From positions 2,976,001 to 3,040,000 of the forward strand of contig NZ_JAHVAO010000001.1 in the NCBI RefSeq assembly GCF_019264345.1: a stretch of DNA of 64,000 bases, given 5' to 3'. The position numbers were made by a program, and so were the translations under genes. Source of the stretch: Marinobacter arenosus. GTDB taxonomy: Bacteria > Pseudomonadota > Gammaproteobacteria > Pseudomonadales > Oleiphilaceae. A model generated the notes under the pieces. It worked only from the letters and a program-made list of their open reading frames with translations, was not told the DNA's origin and ran no database searches. Below, piece by piece: positions 15,419 through 25,405 of this stretch (position 1 is the first letter of the stretch; the number at the start of each line of letters is the position of its first letter).

Positions 15419-17437
15419 CTAGTTGCCGAGGTCGCCCAGGAGCGCGCTGAGGGTCGCCTTGCCTTTCTTCTGGTTGGCTTCGACGTCCAGGTCACCCAGG
15501 CCTTCCCATTTGAGGTCCTCTTCCGGAAGCTCGTCCAGGAACCGACTGGGAATGGTCTCGATTTTCTCGCCGTACTGTTTTCGGGCGGCGGCGTAGGTCA
15601 GGGTCAGGGTTTCCCGGGCCCGGGTGATGCCAACGTACATCAACCGCCGTTCCTCTTCGATGTTGCCCTCTTCGATGCTGCTGCGATGGGGCAGGATTTC
15701 CTCCTCCAGGCCCATGATGAACACGTGGGGGAACTCCAGTCCCTTCGAGGCGTGCAGGGTCAGTAGCTGGACCTTGTCGCTGTCGTCTTCCTCCTCCCGC
15801 TGTTCCATCATGTCCCGGAGTATGAGTTTGGTGATGGCGTCTTCTATGCCCAGCTCGTCGGCGGTGCCCTTGCCGTCATCCAGCATTCGCTGGATCGACT
15901 CCACCAGGTACCAGATGTTCTCCATCCGGCGCTCCGCCTGCTTGGGGGTGCCCGAGTGCTGGTGCAGCCATTCCTCGTACTCGATGTCGGTGAATAACTG
16001 CTTGATCACCGGAATGGGGTTCTCGCTGAACAATCGCTCGCAGGTGGCGTCGACCCAGTGCGCGAACCGGCGCAGGCGGTCCAGGCCTTTTTCAGTGACA
16101 TGGGTCTCGGCACCCATATCGCCCAGCGCCTTGAACAGGCTGACGTCGCGGGCACGGGCATAGTGGCTGAGCTGTTCCAGCGTGCGCGGGCCGATTTCCC
16201 GGCGCGGCACATTGACCACCCGCAGGAACGCGGCGTTGTCGTCCGGGTTGATCAACAGGCGCAGGTAGGACATGGCGTCCTTGATCTCGTTCTTGGAGAA
16301 GAACGACTGTCCGCCCGAGATCCGGTAGGGAATCTGGTAGGCCTGCAGCTTCATCTCCAGCAGGCGGGCCTGGTGGTTGCCCCGGTACAGCACCGCGAAG
16401 TCCCGGAATTCGAGGCCCTGCTTCAGCTTCTGGTCGAGAATCTCGGTGGCCACACGCTCGGTTTCGGCGTCCTCATTCCGGCACCGGACGATTCGGATCT
16501 CCTCGCCAATGGTGTGGTCACTCCACAACGCCTTCTCGAACACGTGGGGGTTGTTGGCGATCACGGTATTGGCGCTGCGCAGGATGCGCCCGGTGGAGCG
16601 GTAGTTCTGCTCCAGCTTGACGATCCGGAGGCTGGGGAAGTCCTCTTTCAGCTGGGCCAGGTTCTCCGGTCGTGCCCCCCGCCAGGCGTAGATGGACTGG
16701 TCATCGTCGCCGACCACGGTAAACGCGGCCCGTTCGGCCACCAGCAGCTTGACCAGCTCGTACTGGCACACGTTGGTGTCCTGGTATTCGTCCACGAGCA
16801 TGTACCGGATCTTGCGGCGCCACTTGGCCAGAATATCCGGATGTGAGCGAAAAAGCTGGACGGGCAGCAGGATCAGGTCGTCGAAGTCGACCGCGTTGTA
16901 GGCCTTCAGATACTCGTTGTACTTGCCGTAGACCAGGGCGATGCGCTGTTCCCGCTCGTCCGACGCCTTGCTCAGGGCCTCGGCCGGTGCCCGCATGGCA
17001 TTCTTCCAGGACGAAATGGTCATCTGGACATCGTTGAGCTCATCGCCGGCCTCGGTGCTGCCTTCCCGGAGCATCAGGTCCTGCAGCAGTGCCTTGGCGT
17101 CCTCGGCGTCAAAGATCGAGAAGCCGGGGTGATAGCCAAGGTGAGCGTGCTCCTCCCGAATCATGTTCAGACCCAGGTTGTGAAAGGTGGAGACAATCAG
17201 GCCCCGGGTGAGTTTGCGATCAACAATCCGGCCAACCCGCTCTTTCATTTCCCGGGCGGCCTTGTTGGTGAAAGTCAGGGCGGCGATGTGCCGTCCCGGA
17301 ATGCCCAGCTCTTCAATCAGGTAGGCAATTTTCCGGGTGATGACGCTGGTTTTGCCACTGCCGGCACCCGCCAGGACGAGCAGGGGGCCGTCAGCGTAGC
17401 GAACCGCTTCACTTTGTCGGGGATTGAGCTTGTTCAC
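15419..17437 (-). CDS. rep: ATP-dependent DNA helicase Rep
   Basis: Superfamily 1A 3'-5' helicase that helps replication forks pass protein roadblocks; 672 residues, the usual Rep length. Walker A GAGSGKTS is at residues 24-31, preceded by the Q motif 'LNPRQSEAV'. Further motifs are TFTNKAAREM (Ia), VDEYQDTN (II), GDDDQSIYAWRGA (III), LEQNYRST (IV), LTLHASKGLEFPHVF (V) and EERRLMYVGITRARETL (VI). The C-terminal acidic tail around LPEEDLKWEG is typical of Rep rather than UvrD. Transcribed divergently from the GGDEF-EAL gene. Confidence 0.95.
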   Translation of the reverse strand: MNKLNPRQSEAVRYADGPLLVLAGAGSGKTSVITRKIAYLIEELGIPGRHIAALTFTNKAAREMKERVGRIVDRKLTRGLIVSTFHNLGLNMIREEHAHLGYHPGFSIFDAEDAKALLQDLMLREGSTEAGDELNDVQMTISSWKNAMRAPAEALSKASDEREQRIALVYGKYNEYLKAYNAVDFDDLILLPVQLFRSHPDILAKWRRKIRYMLVDEYQDTNVCQYELVKLLVAERAAFTVVGDDDQSIYAWRGARPENLAQLKEDFPSLRIVKLEQNYRSTGRILRSANTVIANNPHVFEKALWSDHTIGEEIRIVRCRNEDAETERVATEILDQKLKQGLEFRDFAVLYRGNHQARLLEMKLQAYQIPYRISGGQSFFSKNEIKDAMSYLRLLINPDDNAAFLRVVNVPRREIGPRTLEQLSHYARARDVSLFKALGDMGAETHVTEKGLDRLRRFAHWVDATCERLFSENPIPVIKQLFTDIEYEEWLHQHSGTPKQAERRMENIWYLVESIQRMLDDGKGTADELGIEDAITKLILRDMMEQREEEDDSDKVQLLTLHASKGLEFPHVFIMGLEEEILPHRSSIEEGNIEEERRLMYVGITRARETLTLTYAAARKQYGEKIETIPSRFLDELPEEDLKWEGLGDLDVEANQKKGKATLSALLGDLGN

Positions 17438-17580
17438 AATATTCAGGCCAGAGTGGAACCAAAGGGGCGTTTCGAACGTTTTGTTATTCTACACCAGCGT
17501 GCCTTTCTGTACCTTGACGATCTATCGGCTATCCTAGATAGAACGGATTTGGTCGTTCACGCAAAAATGGATTCTGCTTA

Positions 17581-19317
17581 ATGACATTGCCACTGGAGAC
17601 GATTGGCCCAAGCACGCTGCGTCTATTGGTTCTTGTCCCGGATTATTCCGATTTTCTGTGGCTCAACGATTTCCTCGCCCGCGACTCTGAGTTCGAACCC
17701 GATGCCACCTGGTGTCCGGACCTCATCGATTGTGACGACCTGATTCGCAACGCAAGTTTCGATGTCATTATCTGGGATTGCGTCTTCCACGGCGGGTCCG
17801 AATCCGCCTTTCTGCAATACCTCGCCGTCGCCAGCAATGAAAAGCCGGTCCTGGCCCTGAGTGCCGAAACCGCTGAGGCGCGGGCCCCGGAACTGATTGC
17901 CGCTGGCGCCGCCGACTACCTGAGCCGGCAAACCCTTGATCACTGGAGCCTGCGCCGGGCGGTTCGGAGCCTCTGGTACCGTGGCCAGTTGGCCGAGTCG
18001 GCCCACGGCCAGCTGGGGCGCGACGTTGCCACTGGTTTCATCAATCGCGACCTGTTCTTCGACCGGCTGCAGCAGTCCCTGCTGCGGGCCGAGCGGGGCG
18101 GCCAGCGTCTGGCGCTGCTGCACCTCAACATTGATGACTTCCGCAGTATCAACGAGTCCTTCGGGTACCAGAAAAGTGACCAGCTGATGATGAAGCTGGC
18201 GGAGCGTCTGCGCCATACTCTCAGGCGGGTGGATTCCCTGATGCGGATCGGTGGCGATGAACTGGCCATCATCATTGAAAAGGTGGAAGATTCGCTGGAT
18301 ATCACCCAGATCATCCGTAAGGTGGTCACGATCCTGGATGAGCCGGTGACCATCGACGGCCAGGCCATTGGGGTGAACGCGAGTCTCGGTGTCGCCACCT
18401 ATCCCGAGTCGGGAGACAGTGCGGAAAACCTCATGCGGCGCGCCAACCGTGCCATGTTTGAGGCCAAGCGCGACCCCGGCACCAGTTACCGATTCTACGA
18501 TCGCCACTTGCACATCTCGGCCGGTTATCAGCTCCGGCTCGAAGCCGACCTTCGCAGCGCCTTGCGCGGGCGGGAACTGGAACTCTACTACCAGCCGCGG
18601 ATTGACCTCGCGACAGAAGAGGTGCGCGGCGTCGAGTGTCTGTTGCGGTGGAACCACCCGGAGCGTGGCCTCGTCGGACCGGATGAGTTTATCCCGGTCG
18701 CAGAGCGTAGCGGCCTGATTGTGCCCATCGGCTATTGGGTCATCGAACAGGCCTGCAAACGCCTCCAGGAATCTGTGGAACTGGGTTTTCCGGGCCTGGT
18801 GTTCGCCGTCAACCTGTCGTTCCGCCAGTTCCACGACCGCAAAATGACGGAGACTATTTTCCGGATCATCTTCAACGCCAATGTCGACACCAGCCTGCTG
18901 GAGCTCGAGCTTACGGAGAGTGCCATGATGCACGATCCGGAGTACGCCCAGCGCTGCCTGCGGGAGTTGAATCAACTTGGCATCAGCTTCGCGCTGGATG
19001 ATTTCGGTACCGGCTTCTCGTCGCTCAGCAACCTCCAGCACCTGCCCATTTCCCTGGTCAAGATCGACAAATCCTTTGTCCAGGAACTGGGGCAATCTGC
19101 GGATGCTGAACACATCATCCGGGCCATCATCAGCCTTGCGCACAGCCTGCAGATCAGCGTGGTCGCCGAGGGCGTGGAAACCGAGGGACAACTCGAGTTC
19201 CTGCGCCAGCAGCATTGTGATGAGATTCAGGGCTACTACTACGCCCGCCCCATGCCCTGGAACGACCTTGTGCAATTTCTGCGCAGCCGCAGACAGTCTG
19301 CTTGCCTGCAGCGGTAA
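17581..19317 (+). CDS. GGDEF-EAL protein with N-terminal receiver-like domain
   Basis: Probable c-di-GMP turnover enzyme, 578 residues, no membrane segments. Residues 10-130 resemble a response-regulator receiver (IIWDC at the phospho-Asp strand, [16 protein letters not shown]) but with Arg where the conserved Lys should be, so phosphorylation is uncertain. The GGDEF motif is GGDEL (224-228), with an RxxD inhibitory site at 215-218 at the correct spacing. The EAL motif is ECL (352-354) with DDFGTG at 473-478, ELTES, KIDKSF, EGVE and QGYYYARPM all intact, so phosphodiesterase activity is likely; cyclase activity is less certain. Confidence 0.9.
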   Translation: MTLPLETIGPSTLRLLVLVPDYSDFLWLNDFLARDSEFEPDATWCPDLIDCDDLIRNASFDVIIWDCVFHGGSESAFLQYLAVASNEKPVLALSAETAEARAPELIAAGAADYLSRQTLDHWSLRRAVRSLWYRGQLAESAHGQLGRDVATGFINRDLFFDRLQQSLLRAERGGQRLALLHLNIDDFRSINESFGYQKSDQLMMKLAERLRHTLRRVDSLMRIGGDELAIIIEKVEDSLDITQIIRKVVTILDEPVTIDGQAIGVNASLGVATYPESGDSAENLMRRANRAMFEAKRDPGTSYRFYDRHLHISAGYQLRLEADLRSALRGRELELYYQPRIDLATEEVRGVECLLRWNHPERGLVGPDEFIPVAERSGLIVPIGYWVIEQACKRLQESVELGFPGLVFAVNLSFRQFHDRKMTETIFRIIFNANVDTSLLELELTESAMMHDPEYAQRCLRELNQLGISFALDDFGTGFSSLSNLQHLPISLVKIDKSFVQELGQSADAEHIIRAIISLAHSLQISVVAEGVETEGQLEFLRQQHCDEIQGYYYARPMPWNDLVQFLRSRRQSACLQR

Positions 19318-19372
19318 GCCGCTGTACCTTTCCTCCTTTAATTCGATACCAATCTTATTTTACCGAGGTTGC

Positions 19373-21715
19373 ATGAACAGTATTTCCAGGCGCATAGCCG
19401 AAGAACTTGGCGTACGCGAGCAGCAGGTCAATGCCACCGTTGAACTGCTCGACGAAGGGGCGACCGTTCCGTTTATCGCCCGTTACCGGAAAGAGGTCAC
19501 CGGTTCGCTGGATGACAGTCAGCTGCGCAATCTGGAAGAGCGGTTGCGCTATCTGCGCGAGCTTGAGGATCGTCGTTCCACCATCCTGAGCAGCATCGAG
19601 GAACAGGGCAAACTGACCGACGAGCTGCGCGCCAGCATCAACGATGCCGATACCAAGAACCGCCTGGAAGACCTGTACCTGCCCTACAAGCCCAAGCGTC
19701 GCACCAAGGCTCAGATCGCTCGCGAAGCCGGCCTGGAGCCTCTGGCGGAGGCGCTGTACGACGACCCCACCCTGGAGCCGGAGGTGGCCGCAGGAGAGTA
19801 CGTCAACAAGGACGCCGGCGTGGAAGATACCAAGGCCGCCCTGGACGGCGCCCGCTACATCCTGATGGAGCGGTTTGCCGAGGATGCGGAACTGCTCGGC
19901 AGCCTGCGCGATTTCATCTGGCAGCAGGGACAGTTGAAGGTCTCGGTGATTGAAGGCAAGGAAAACGAGGGCGCCAAGTTCCGGGACTACTTCGACCACG
20001 TAGAGCCTCTCAAGAAGGTGCCGTCACACCGTGCGCTGGCGATTCTCCGGGGCCGGAACGAAGGCATCCTGGCCTACACCCTTGTGGTTGGCGACACCGA
20101 GGACGATCGCCGGCAGCCGCATCCGGCCGAACAGCGCATCGCCGCGCACTGGAACATTCGGGACAACGGCCGGGCCGCCGATAAATGGTTGTCGGAAGTG
20201 GTTCGCTGGACCTGGCGGGTCAAACTGTCCACCCAGATTGAAACCGACCTCATGGCCCAGGTGCGTGAGGCCGCCGAGACTGAGGCCATCAACGTGTTCG
20301 CCGCCAACCTCAAAGATCTCCTGTTGCTGGCACCGGCCGGGCCCCGGCCGACCCTCGGTCTCGATCCGGGCCTGCGTACCGGCGTTAAAGTGGCGGTGAT
20401 CGACGGCACCAGCCAGGTGGTGGGCCATGGCGCAATCTATCCCCATGCCCCCAAAAACCAGTGGGACCAGTCCATCGAGCAGTTGGCGAAATGGTGTCGT
20501 GAGTACAAGATCGAGCTGGTCGCCATCGGCAACGGCACCGCCTCCCGGGAAACCGAGAAACTGGTCGCTGACCTGTGCAAGCGTTACCCGGAATTGAAGC
20601 TGGCGCGCATCGTTGTCAGCGAGTCCGGGGCTTCGATCTATTCCGCCTCGGAGTTCGCCTCCCGGGAGCTGCCGGATCTGGACGTCACCATCCGCGGTGC
20701 GGTCTCAATCGCCCGTCGTCTGCAGGATCCTCTGGCGGAACTGGTCAAGATTGAACCCAAGTCCATCGGGGTGGGGCAGTACCAGCACGACGTATCCCAG
20801 GTGCAGCTCTCCCGCAGCCTGGACGCGGTGGTTGAGGACTGCGTCAACGGCGTGGGTGTGGACCTGAACACCGCGTCGGTGCCCCTGCTGGCCCGGGTGT
20901 CCGGCCTTAACCAGAGCATTGCTCAGAACATTGTCGATTTTCGGAGCCAGAACGGGCTGTTCCACAACCGCAAGCAACTCTTGAAAGTGTCTCGCCTGGG
21001 CGATCGCACGTTCGAGCAGGCCGCCGGTTTCCTGCGTATTGCCGGTGGTGACAATCCCCTGGATCGCTCGTCGGTCCACCCGGAGGCCTACGGCGTGGTT
21101 GAGGCCATCGCGGCGAAAAACAACCGCAGGGTGGACGATATCGTTGGCGATTCGGCGTTCCTGCGAGGGCTGAATCCAAAAGATTATGTAACAGATCAGT
21201 TTGGTTTGCCGACGATCAAGGACATCATCTCCGAACTGGAGAAGCCGGGCCGGGACCCGCGGCCGGAATTCCGGTTTGCCAGTTTCGAGGAAGGGGTGGA
21301 AACCCTCAGCGATCTGGAACCGGGCATGGTGCTGGAAGGCTCGGTCACCAACGTGACCAACTTCGGGGCGTTCGTCGACATCGGCGTACATCAGGATGGG
21401 CTGGTGCACATTTCCGCGCTGTCGCATACTTTCGTGAAAGATCCGAGAGAAGTGGTTAAGGCCGGAGACATCGTCAAGGTCAAGGTCATGGATGTGGACA
21501 TCCCCCGCAAACGGATTGCCCTGTCCATGCGTATGGATGACCAGCCAGGTGAGAAGAATGACGGCAAGTCTGCCGGTTCGGCGCGCCCGCGTTCAGAGCA
21601 GAAATCCGGTGGCCGGAACCCGCGTCAGTCCGGCGGCGGGCAGAAACAGCAGCAGGGCGCCATGGCGGGGGCTCTGGCCCAGGCCCTGGCCTCGGCCCGC
21701 AAGGACAGCCGCTAA
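19373..21715 (+). CDS. tex: RNA-binding transcription accessory protein Tex
   Basis: 780-residue cytoplasmic nucleic-acid-binding protein. It shows the Tex order: N-terminal helical domain ([21 protein letters not shown]), YqgF RNase H-like domain ([17 protein letters not shown]), helix-hairpin-helix region ([17 protein letters not shown] and following), and a C-terminal S1 domain ([21 protein letters not shown]). A Gly/Gln/Ser-rich basic tail of about 60 residues follows. The ATG at 19373 is chosen because homologues start MNSIS-like; the frame is open 132 codons further upstream but only as a shadow of the preceding gene. Confidence 0.96.
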   Translation: MNSISRRIAEELGVREQQVNATVELLDEGATVPFIARYRKEVTGSLDDSQLRNLEERLRYLRELEDRRSTILSSIEEQGKLTDELRASINDADTKNRLEDLYLPYKPKRRTKAQIAREAGLEPLAEALYDDPTLEPEVAAGEYVNKDAGVEDTKAALDGARYILMERFAEDAELLGSLRDFIWQQGQLKVSVIEGKENEGAKFRDYFDHVEPLKKVPSHRALAILRGRNEGILAYTLVVGDTEDDRRQPHPAEQRIAAHWNIRDNGRAADKWLSEVVRWTWRVKLSTQIETDLMAQVREAAETEAINVFAANLKDLLLLAPAGPRPTLGLDPGLRTGVKVAVIDGTSQVVGHGAIYPHAPKNQWDQSIEQLAKWCREYKIELVAIGNGTASRETEKLVADLCKRYPELKLARIVVSESGASIYSASEFASRELPDLDVTIRGAVSIARRLQDPLAELVKIEPKSIGVGQYQHDVSQVQLSRSLDAVVEDCVNGVGVDLNTASVPLLARVSGLNQSIAQNIVDFRSQNGLFHNRKQLLKVSRLGDRTFEQAAGFLRIAGGDNPLDRSSVHPEAYGVVEAIAAKNNRRVDDIVGDSAFLRGLNPKDYVTDQFGLPTIKDIISELEKPGRDPRPEFRFASFEEGVETLSDLEPGMVLEGSVTNVTNFGAFVDIGVHQDGLVHISALSHTFVKDPREVVKAGDIVKVKVMDVDIPRKRIALSMRMDDQPGEKNDGKSAGSARPRSEQKSGGRNPRQSGGGQKQQQGAMAGALAQALASARKDSR

Positions 21716-21735
21716 CCGGTTTTCAATCTATCCAC

Positions 21736-21768
21736 CAGCCGGCATCGCTCACGAGGCCGTGCCGGCTG
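21736..21768 (+). promoter_or_regulatory. 9-bp hairpin in the tex-gshA gap
   Basis: CAGCCGGCA (21736-21744) and TGCCGGCTG (21760-21768) are exact inverted repeats 15 nt apart, ending just before the GCAGGAG ribosome-binding site of gshA. No T tract follows, so it looks more like a leader structure or processing site than a terminator. Confidence 0.4.
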
Positions 21769-21783
21769 CAGCAGGAGTTCACC

Positions 21784-23343
21784 ATGGCTGAATCCCGCCA
21801 TTCCGTTTTTCGCCAGTTCGCCGCCAGCGACTGGCGTGGGTTCCTGAAAGGCGTTGAGAAGGAAGGGTTGCGGGTCGACCGCAACGGCTTCATTGCCCAG
21901 ACTCCGCACCCGGAAGCCCTCGGCTCGACCCTGACCCATCCGCGCATCACCACGGATTATTCCGAAGCCCTGCTGGAATTGATTACGCCGGTTTGCAGCA
22001 GCACCGGGGAAATGCTGGAGTCGCTGCGCAACATTCACCGGTTCGTTCAACAGAACCTAGGTGATGAAGTGTTCTGGGCAGCCAGCATGCCCTGCGAGCT
22101 GGATGGCGACGCCAGCATTCCCATCGCGGAATACGGCACCTCCAACATTGGCCGCCTCAAGCACGTGTATCGCCAGGGCCTGGCGGTGCGCTATGGCCGG
22201 ATGATGCAGAGCATTGCCGGCGCCCATTACAACCTCTCGCTGCCGGACAGCTTCTGGCAGACGTGGCAGGCAGCCCTGGGCAACGGCCAGAGCCTGAAAG
22301 ACTTCAAGTCCGACGAGTATTTCTGGCTGATCCGCAATTTCCGCCGCCGGAGCTGGTTGCTGATGCTGCTGTTCGGTGCGTCCCCGGCGCTCGATGCCAG
22401 TTTCGTGGCTGGCGTCCATCATGATCTCAGCCGGTTTGATGACCGGACCTGGTACGGCGAGACTGCCACCTCCCTGCGGATGGGGGATCTGGGCTACCAC
22501 AACAACGCCCAGGCCTCCCTCAACATCTGTTTCAATGAGCTGAGCACCTACACCCAGACCCTGGATCGGGCGATCCATACACCCTGGCCGGCCTACGAAA
22601 GCATGGGCACCCGTCGGGGCGACGAGTTCATCCAGATCAATACCAGCGTGCTCCAGATCGAGAACGAGTACTACAGTGCCGTTCGCCCGAAACGGACGAC
22701 CGAGCGAGAGGAAAAGCCAATCCAGGCCCTTGAGGCCCGAGGCGTCGAATACATTGAAGTACGGTGTCTGGACCTGGACCCGTTCTCGCCGGTGGGGGTC
22801 AACGAGTCCCAGGTTGATTTCCTCGATCTGTTCCTGCTCGATTGCCTGTTGGCGGACAGCCCCCGTATTGGCGATGCAGAGTGTGAACGCCTGGACGACA
22901 ACTACAAGGACGTGGTGGCCAAGGGGCGCCACCGGGAACTCAGGCTGTGCCGGGGTGGAACCCGGGTGCCGGTGGGCGAGGCTGCAGCCGAGGTGTTCGA
23001 CCAGCTTGAGCCCCTGGCAGACTTGCTGGACAGCTGGACCGGCGGGGAGACCTACCGCCGTGCCCTGGCTGACCAGCGCCGGAAGCTGCCCGAAGGCGGC
23101 GAGTGGCCGGTACCCTCTGCAGCCGTGGTGAATGCCATGGAGGCATCGGGTCTGGGTCATCGGGAGTGGGTGATGGCGCAGTCGCGCCAGCATCAGGAAA
23201 CCCTTCGTGAGGAGGGGCTGGACCCTGATGTGCTGGCGGCGTTCAAGGCCATGACATCGGATTCGCTGGCTGAACAGAAAGCGATGGAAGACGCCGATAA
23301 TCAGCCTTTTGGCGATTTCCTGGAGCAGTATCTCAAGTCCTGA
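21784..23343 (+). CDS. gshA: Glutamate-cysteine ligase (class I)
   Basis: First and rate-limiting step of glutathione synthesis, joining glutamate and cysteine at the expense of ATP; 519 residues, cytoplasmic. Family segments include 'FLKGVEKEGLRVDRNGFIAQTPHPEALGS', 'HPRITTDYSEALLELITP', 'GAHYNLSLP' and 'YIEVRCLDLDPFSPVGV'. Start supported by GCAGGAG 8 nt upstream. The second-step enzyme gshB is not in this window. Confidence 0.96.
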   Translation: MAESRHSVFRQFAASDWRGFLKGVEKEGLRVDRNGFIAQTPHPEALGSTLTHPRITTDYSEALLELITPVCSSTGEMLESLRNIHRFVQQNLGDEVFWAASMPCELDGDASIPIAEYGTSNIGRLKHVYRQGLAVRYGRMMQSIAGAHYNLSLPDSFWQTWQAALGNGQSLKDFKSDEYFWLIRNFRRRSWLLMLLFGASPALDASFVAGVHHDLSRFDDRTWYGETATSLRMGDLGYHNNAQASLNICFNELSTYTQTLDRAIHTPWPAYESMGTRRGDEFIQINTSVLQIENEYYSAVRPKRTTEREEKPIQALEARGVEYIEVRCLDLDPFSPVGVNESQVDFLDLFLLDCLLADSPRIGDAECERLDDNYKDVVAKGRHRELRLCRGGTRVPVGEAAAEVFDQLEPLADLLDSWTGGETYRRALADQRRKLPEGGEWPVPSAAVVNAMEASGLGHREWVMAQSRQHQETLREEGLDPDVLAAFKAMTSDSLAEQKAMEDADNQPFGDFLEQYLKS

Positions 23344-23395
23344 TCGCCGGTTTCACACCCGGTTCGGACCTGACTCACAGAATCCGCACAAAAGT

Positions 23396-23424
23396 TTGTC
23401 AGCTCCCGGGCCGGCTGTTAGCTT
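23396..23424 (+). promoter_or_regulatory. Candidate promoter of rmf
   Basis: TTGTCA (23396-23401) and TAGCTT (23419-23424) are separated by 17 bp and lie 31 bp before the GTG start. The -10 is a poor match, which is common for stationary-phase genes. Confidence 0.3.
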
Positions 23425-23454
23425 CTGTATTTACAGGGGCAAGGAGACACGGTC

Positions 23455-23667
23455 GTGGCAAGGGATATGAAGCTCGGTTGGGACGTGGAAGCACTGAACA
23501 AGGCATACCGCCAGGGATACATGGCGGCCTCCATGGGCATGGAAAAAGCACGTTGTCCCTATCGGGGCGAGGTGGTTATCGCAGCCTGGGAGGCCGGCTG
23601 GGACGACGCCGATCAGGTTGTGCAACAGGATCGCTCCGGAGACGATCTGTTTTCCAGGATTGCCTGA
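23455..23667 (+). CDS. rmf: Ribosome modulation factor
   Basis: Small basic protein (70 residues) that dimerises 70S ribosomes into inactive 100S particles in stationary phase. The RMF core is recognisable: a helix leading to 'YRQGYMAASMGMEKARCPY', then 'AAWEAGWDDADQV', matching the 'GYxAGxxGxxxxxCPY...W..GW..A' pattern of E. coli RMF. It has about 10 extra residues at each end. The GTG start is decided by AAGGAG at 23441-23446, exactly 8 nt upstream; the ATG four codons later has no such site. Its own promoter region separates it from gshA. Confidence 0.9.
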   Translation: MARDMKLGWDVEALNKAYRQGYMAASMGMEKARCPYRGEVVIAAWEAGWDDADQVVQQDRSGDDLFSRIA

Positions 23668-23685
23668 GGTCGGTCAGTCCCCGCG

Positions 23686-24126
23686 CTATTTCTGCACCAC
23701 AAATTCCGTGAACAGGACGCCGGTGATGCTTTCGCCGGTCTGCTGTTCTTCCAGCACCTGATTGATCCGCGTTTTCGCCTCTTCCCGCAACGCCTGCTGG
23801 CCGGCGGTTGTCGTCAGCTCATCCGTGTCGGTCTGTTCCCCAAACAGCATGACCAGCTCGTGCCGCAGTCGTGGCATATGGGCCTCAACCGCGGGCCGGG
23901 CGCCGGTGCTGGCTGCCCTGAGACTGACCGAGGCTTTCAGGTACGTGATCCTGTTGCCCGGCACGCCGATGTGCGTCACGAACGGCGGGTCCATGGCGAT
24001 GTAATCGGTGATGCCCGCCTCCTCAACAACCTCTTCGTCTTCGGGCTCTTCCGCGAGCAATGGTGCGGTGGCAAACGAACACAGGAAAAACAGCAGAGTC
24101 AGTACGGGATTTGGCTGAAGTCTCAT
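23686..24126 (-). CDS. FliL-like exported protein
   Basis: 146 residues with a signal peptide (MRLQPNPVLTLLFFLCSFATAPLLA) and a FliL-type domain: 'ITDYIAMDPPFVTHIG', 'YLKASVSLRA', 'HMPRLRHELVMLFGEQT' and the closing 'ITGVLFTEFVVQK'. Unlike flagellar FliL it appears to be cleaved or weakly anchored rather than held by a clear membrane helix plus linker, and no flagellar genes are nearby. In pseudomonad-type genomes such stand-alone paralogues are common and their role is unclear. Confidence 0.8.
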   Translation of the reverse strand: MRLQPNPVLTLLFFLCSFATAPLLAEEPEDEEVVEEAGITDYIAMDPPFVTHIGVPGNRITYLKASVSLRAASTGARPAVEAHMPRLRHELVMLFGEQTDTDELTTTAGQQALREEAKTRINQVLEEQQTGESITGVLFTEFVVQK

Positions 24127-24249
24127 AGGCTTGAAGTTGTTTATGGTTTAGGGTTTAGTGGCGACTCAGCAGTGACGTCGCCGTTCGGACCGAGAATAGC
24201 AGGCCCGGTGCGTGGATGCAGTTTCAATTGATCAATCTGAGGTGTTCTT

Positions 24250-24756
24250 TTGACAAGCAGGTGGGTGTTCGGACTGGTTTTTGTGGTGTGTGCCGGGTTA
24301 TTGGGCGTGGCCTTCTATATGGAGCATGTGATGGGGCTGGAACCGTGCCCGTTGTGCTGGCTCCAGCGCTTCGGGTTCATGGGTGCCGGGCTGGTGAGCC
24401 TGCTGGCGGCGCTTCATGGTCCGACCGGTGTCGGCATTCGCATCTATGGCCTGTTTCTGGCCCTGACGGCCGGCGCCGGCCTGGGTATGGCGGGGCGTCA
24501 ACTCTGGCTGCAGAGTTTGCCTGCCGATCAGGTGCCCGCCTGTGGTCCGTCGGTGGACTACATGCTTGAGGTGTTGCCGATTTTCGAGGTGCTCTCGACC
24601 GCGCTCAAAGGCACTGGCGATTGCGCCGAGGTGGTGTGGCGTTTCCTCGGGCTGAGTATTCCGGGCTGGACTGCGGTGTTCTTTAGCCTGCTGGTGGTGA
24701 CCGGACTGGTGTTGCTGTTTCGGACGCCAAAACCGCAAAACTGGATTGCCGGCTGA
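24250..24756 (+). CDS. dsbB: Disulfide bond formation protein DsbB
   Basis: Inner-membrane quinone reductase that reoxidises DsbA; 168 residues with four membrane helices. The two redox pairs are C33-C36 (EPCPLCWLQR, with the Arg that contacts quinone) and C98-C125 in the second periplasmic loop, matching C41/C44 and C104/C130 of E. coli. The start appears to be TTG at 24250, supported by GAGGTG a few bases upstream; no in-frame ATG is available before the first helix. The dsbB-rsd neighbourhood is conserved in Pseudomonas-like genomes. Confidence 0.95.
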   Translation: MTSRWVFGLVFVVCAGLLGVAFYMEHVMGLEPCPLCWLQRFGFMGAGLVSLLAALHGPTGVGIRIYGLFLALTAGAGLGMAGRQLWLQSLPADQVPACGPSVDYMLEVLPIFEVLSTALKGTGDCAEVVWRFLGLSIPGWTAVFFSLLVVTGLVLLFRTPKPQNWIAG

Positions 24757-24857
24757 AACGGTTGCGGCGGACCGCAGCCATGGGGTAAGTTGAAAGCCAC
24801 CTGACAAGAAACGAGATCGAGACAGAAGATCCGGTTACGAAGCGGAGAACAGGCGTC

Positions 24858-25337
24858 ATGTTGGAAAATTGCCGAAATGCCAGGGAACGTTGGGGCGGGG
24901 TCAGCGAACTCATTGATCGCTGGCTCAAAGAACGTCAGGAACTGCTGGTTCATTACTGTGAACTGTCCGGGGAGAACGATTTTTCCCAGACCGAGGCCCT
25001 GAAAGAGAAGTTTGTGCGCCTGTGCGAGGTTCTGGTGGATTACGTATCGACCGGTCACTTCGAGATCTACGAACAGCTGGTCCGTGAGGCCCGGGAATTC
25101 AACGACGGTGGTCTCGAACTGGCCGCCAAGGTCTACCCCCGGATTGAACAGACCACCGAGGTGGCCCTGAATTTCAACGACCGGCTGGACGGCCGCGATC
25201 TGTCCGAGCAGGACGTCAGGTCCTTGTTCGGGGAGTTGTCGAAGTTGGGCGAAACCCTGGAAAGCCGCTTCGAGATGGAGGATTTCCTGATCGAGCACCT
25301 GCACAACGTGCACGCGAACAAGGTCACCTCTGCCTGA
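24858..25337 (+). CDS. rsd: Anti-sigma-70 factor Rsd/AlgQ
   Basis: 159 residues, all-helical cytoplasmic protein that binds region 4 of sigma-70 and favours alternative sigma factors in stationary phase; its Pseudomonas homologue AlgQ also affects alginate and virulence. The N-terminus 'NARERWGGVSELIDRWLKERQELLVHYCEL' is diagnostic for Rsd_AlgQ. Ends before a strong bidirectional terminator. The presence of rmf, rsd, algZ and algR within 20 kb makes this a stationary-phase and envelope-control neighbourhood. Confidence 0.94.
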   Translation: MLENCRNARERWGGVSELIDRWLKERQELLVHYCELSGENDFSQTEALKEKFVRLCEVLVDYVSTGHFEIYEQLVREAREFNDGGLELAAKVYPRIEQTTEVALNFNDRLDGRDLSEQDVRSLFGELSKLGETLESRFEMEDFLIEHLHNVHANKVTSA

Positions 25338-25351
25338 TCCGATCGCAGGGC

Positions 25352-25393
25352 AAAAAAAAGCCTCAGTACCGGTAACCGGACTGAGGCTTTTTT
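25352..25393. terminator. Bidirectional intrinsic terminator between rsd and the FKBP gene
   Basis: GCCTCAGT (25360-25367) and ACTGAGGC (25380-25387) form a stem with a 12-nt loop, flanked by eight A on the left and six T on the right, so it terminates both convergent genes. Confidence 0.92.
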
Positions 25394-25405
25394 GATGGCT
25401 GCGGA

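Noticed and set aside
17623..19275. Minus-strand open frame (550 codons) covering the GGDEF-EAL gene
   Set aside because: Long because stop codons are rare antisense in high-GC DNA; the sense protein has intact GGDEF and EAL landmarks.
18977..19372. Longer N-terminus for Tex
   Set aside because: These 132 codons lie in a shadow frame of the preceding GGDEF-EAL gene; Tex homologues begin at the Met encoded at 19373.
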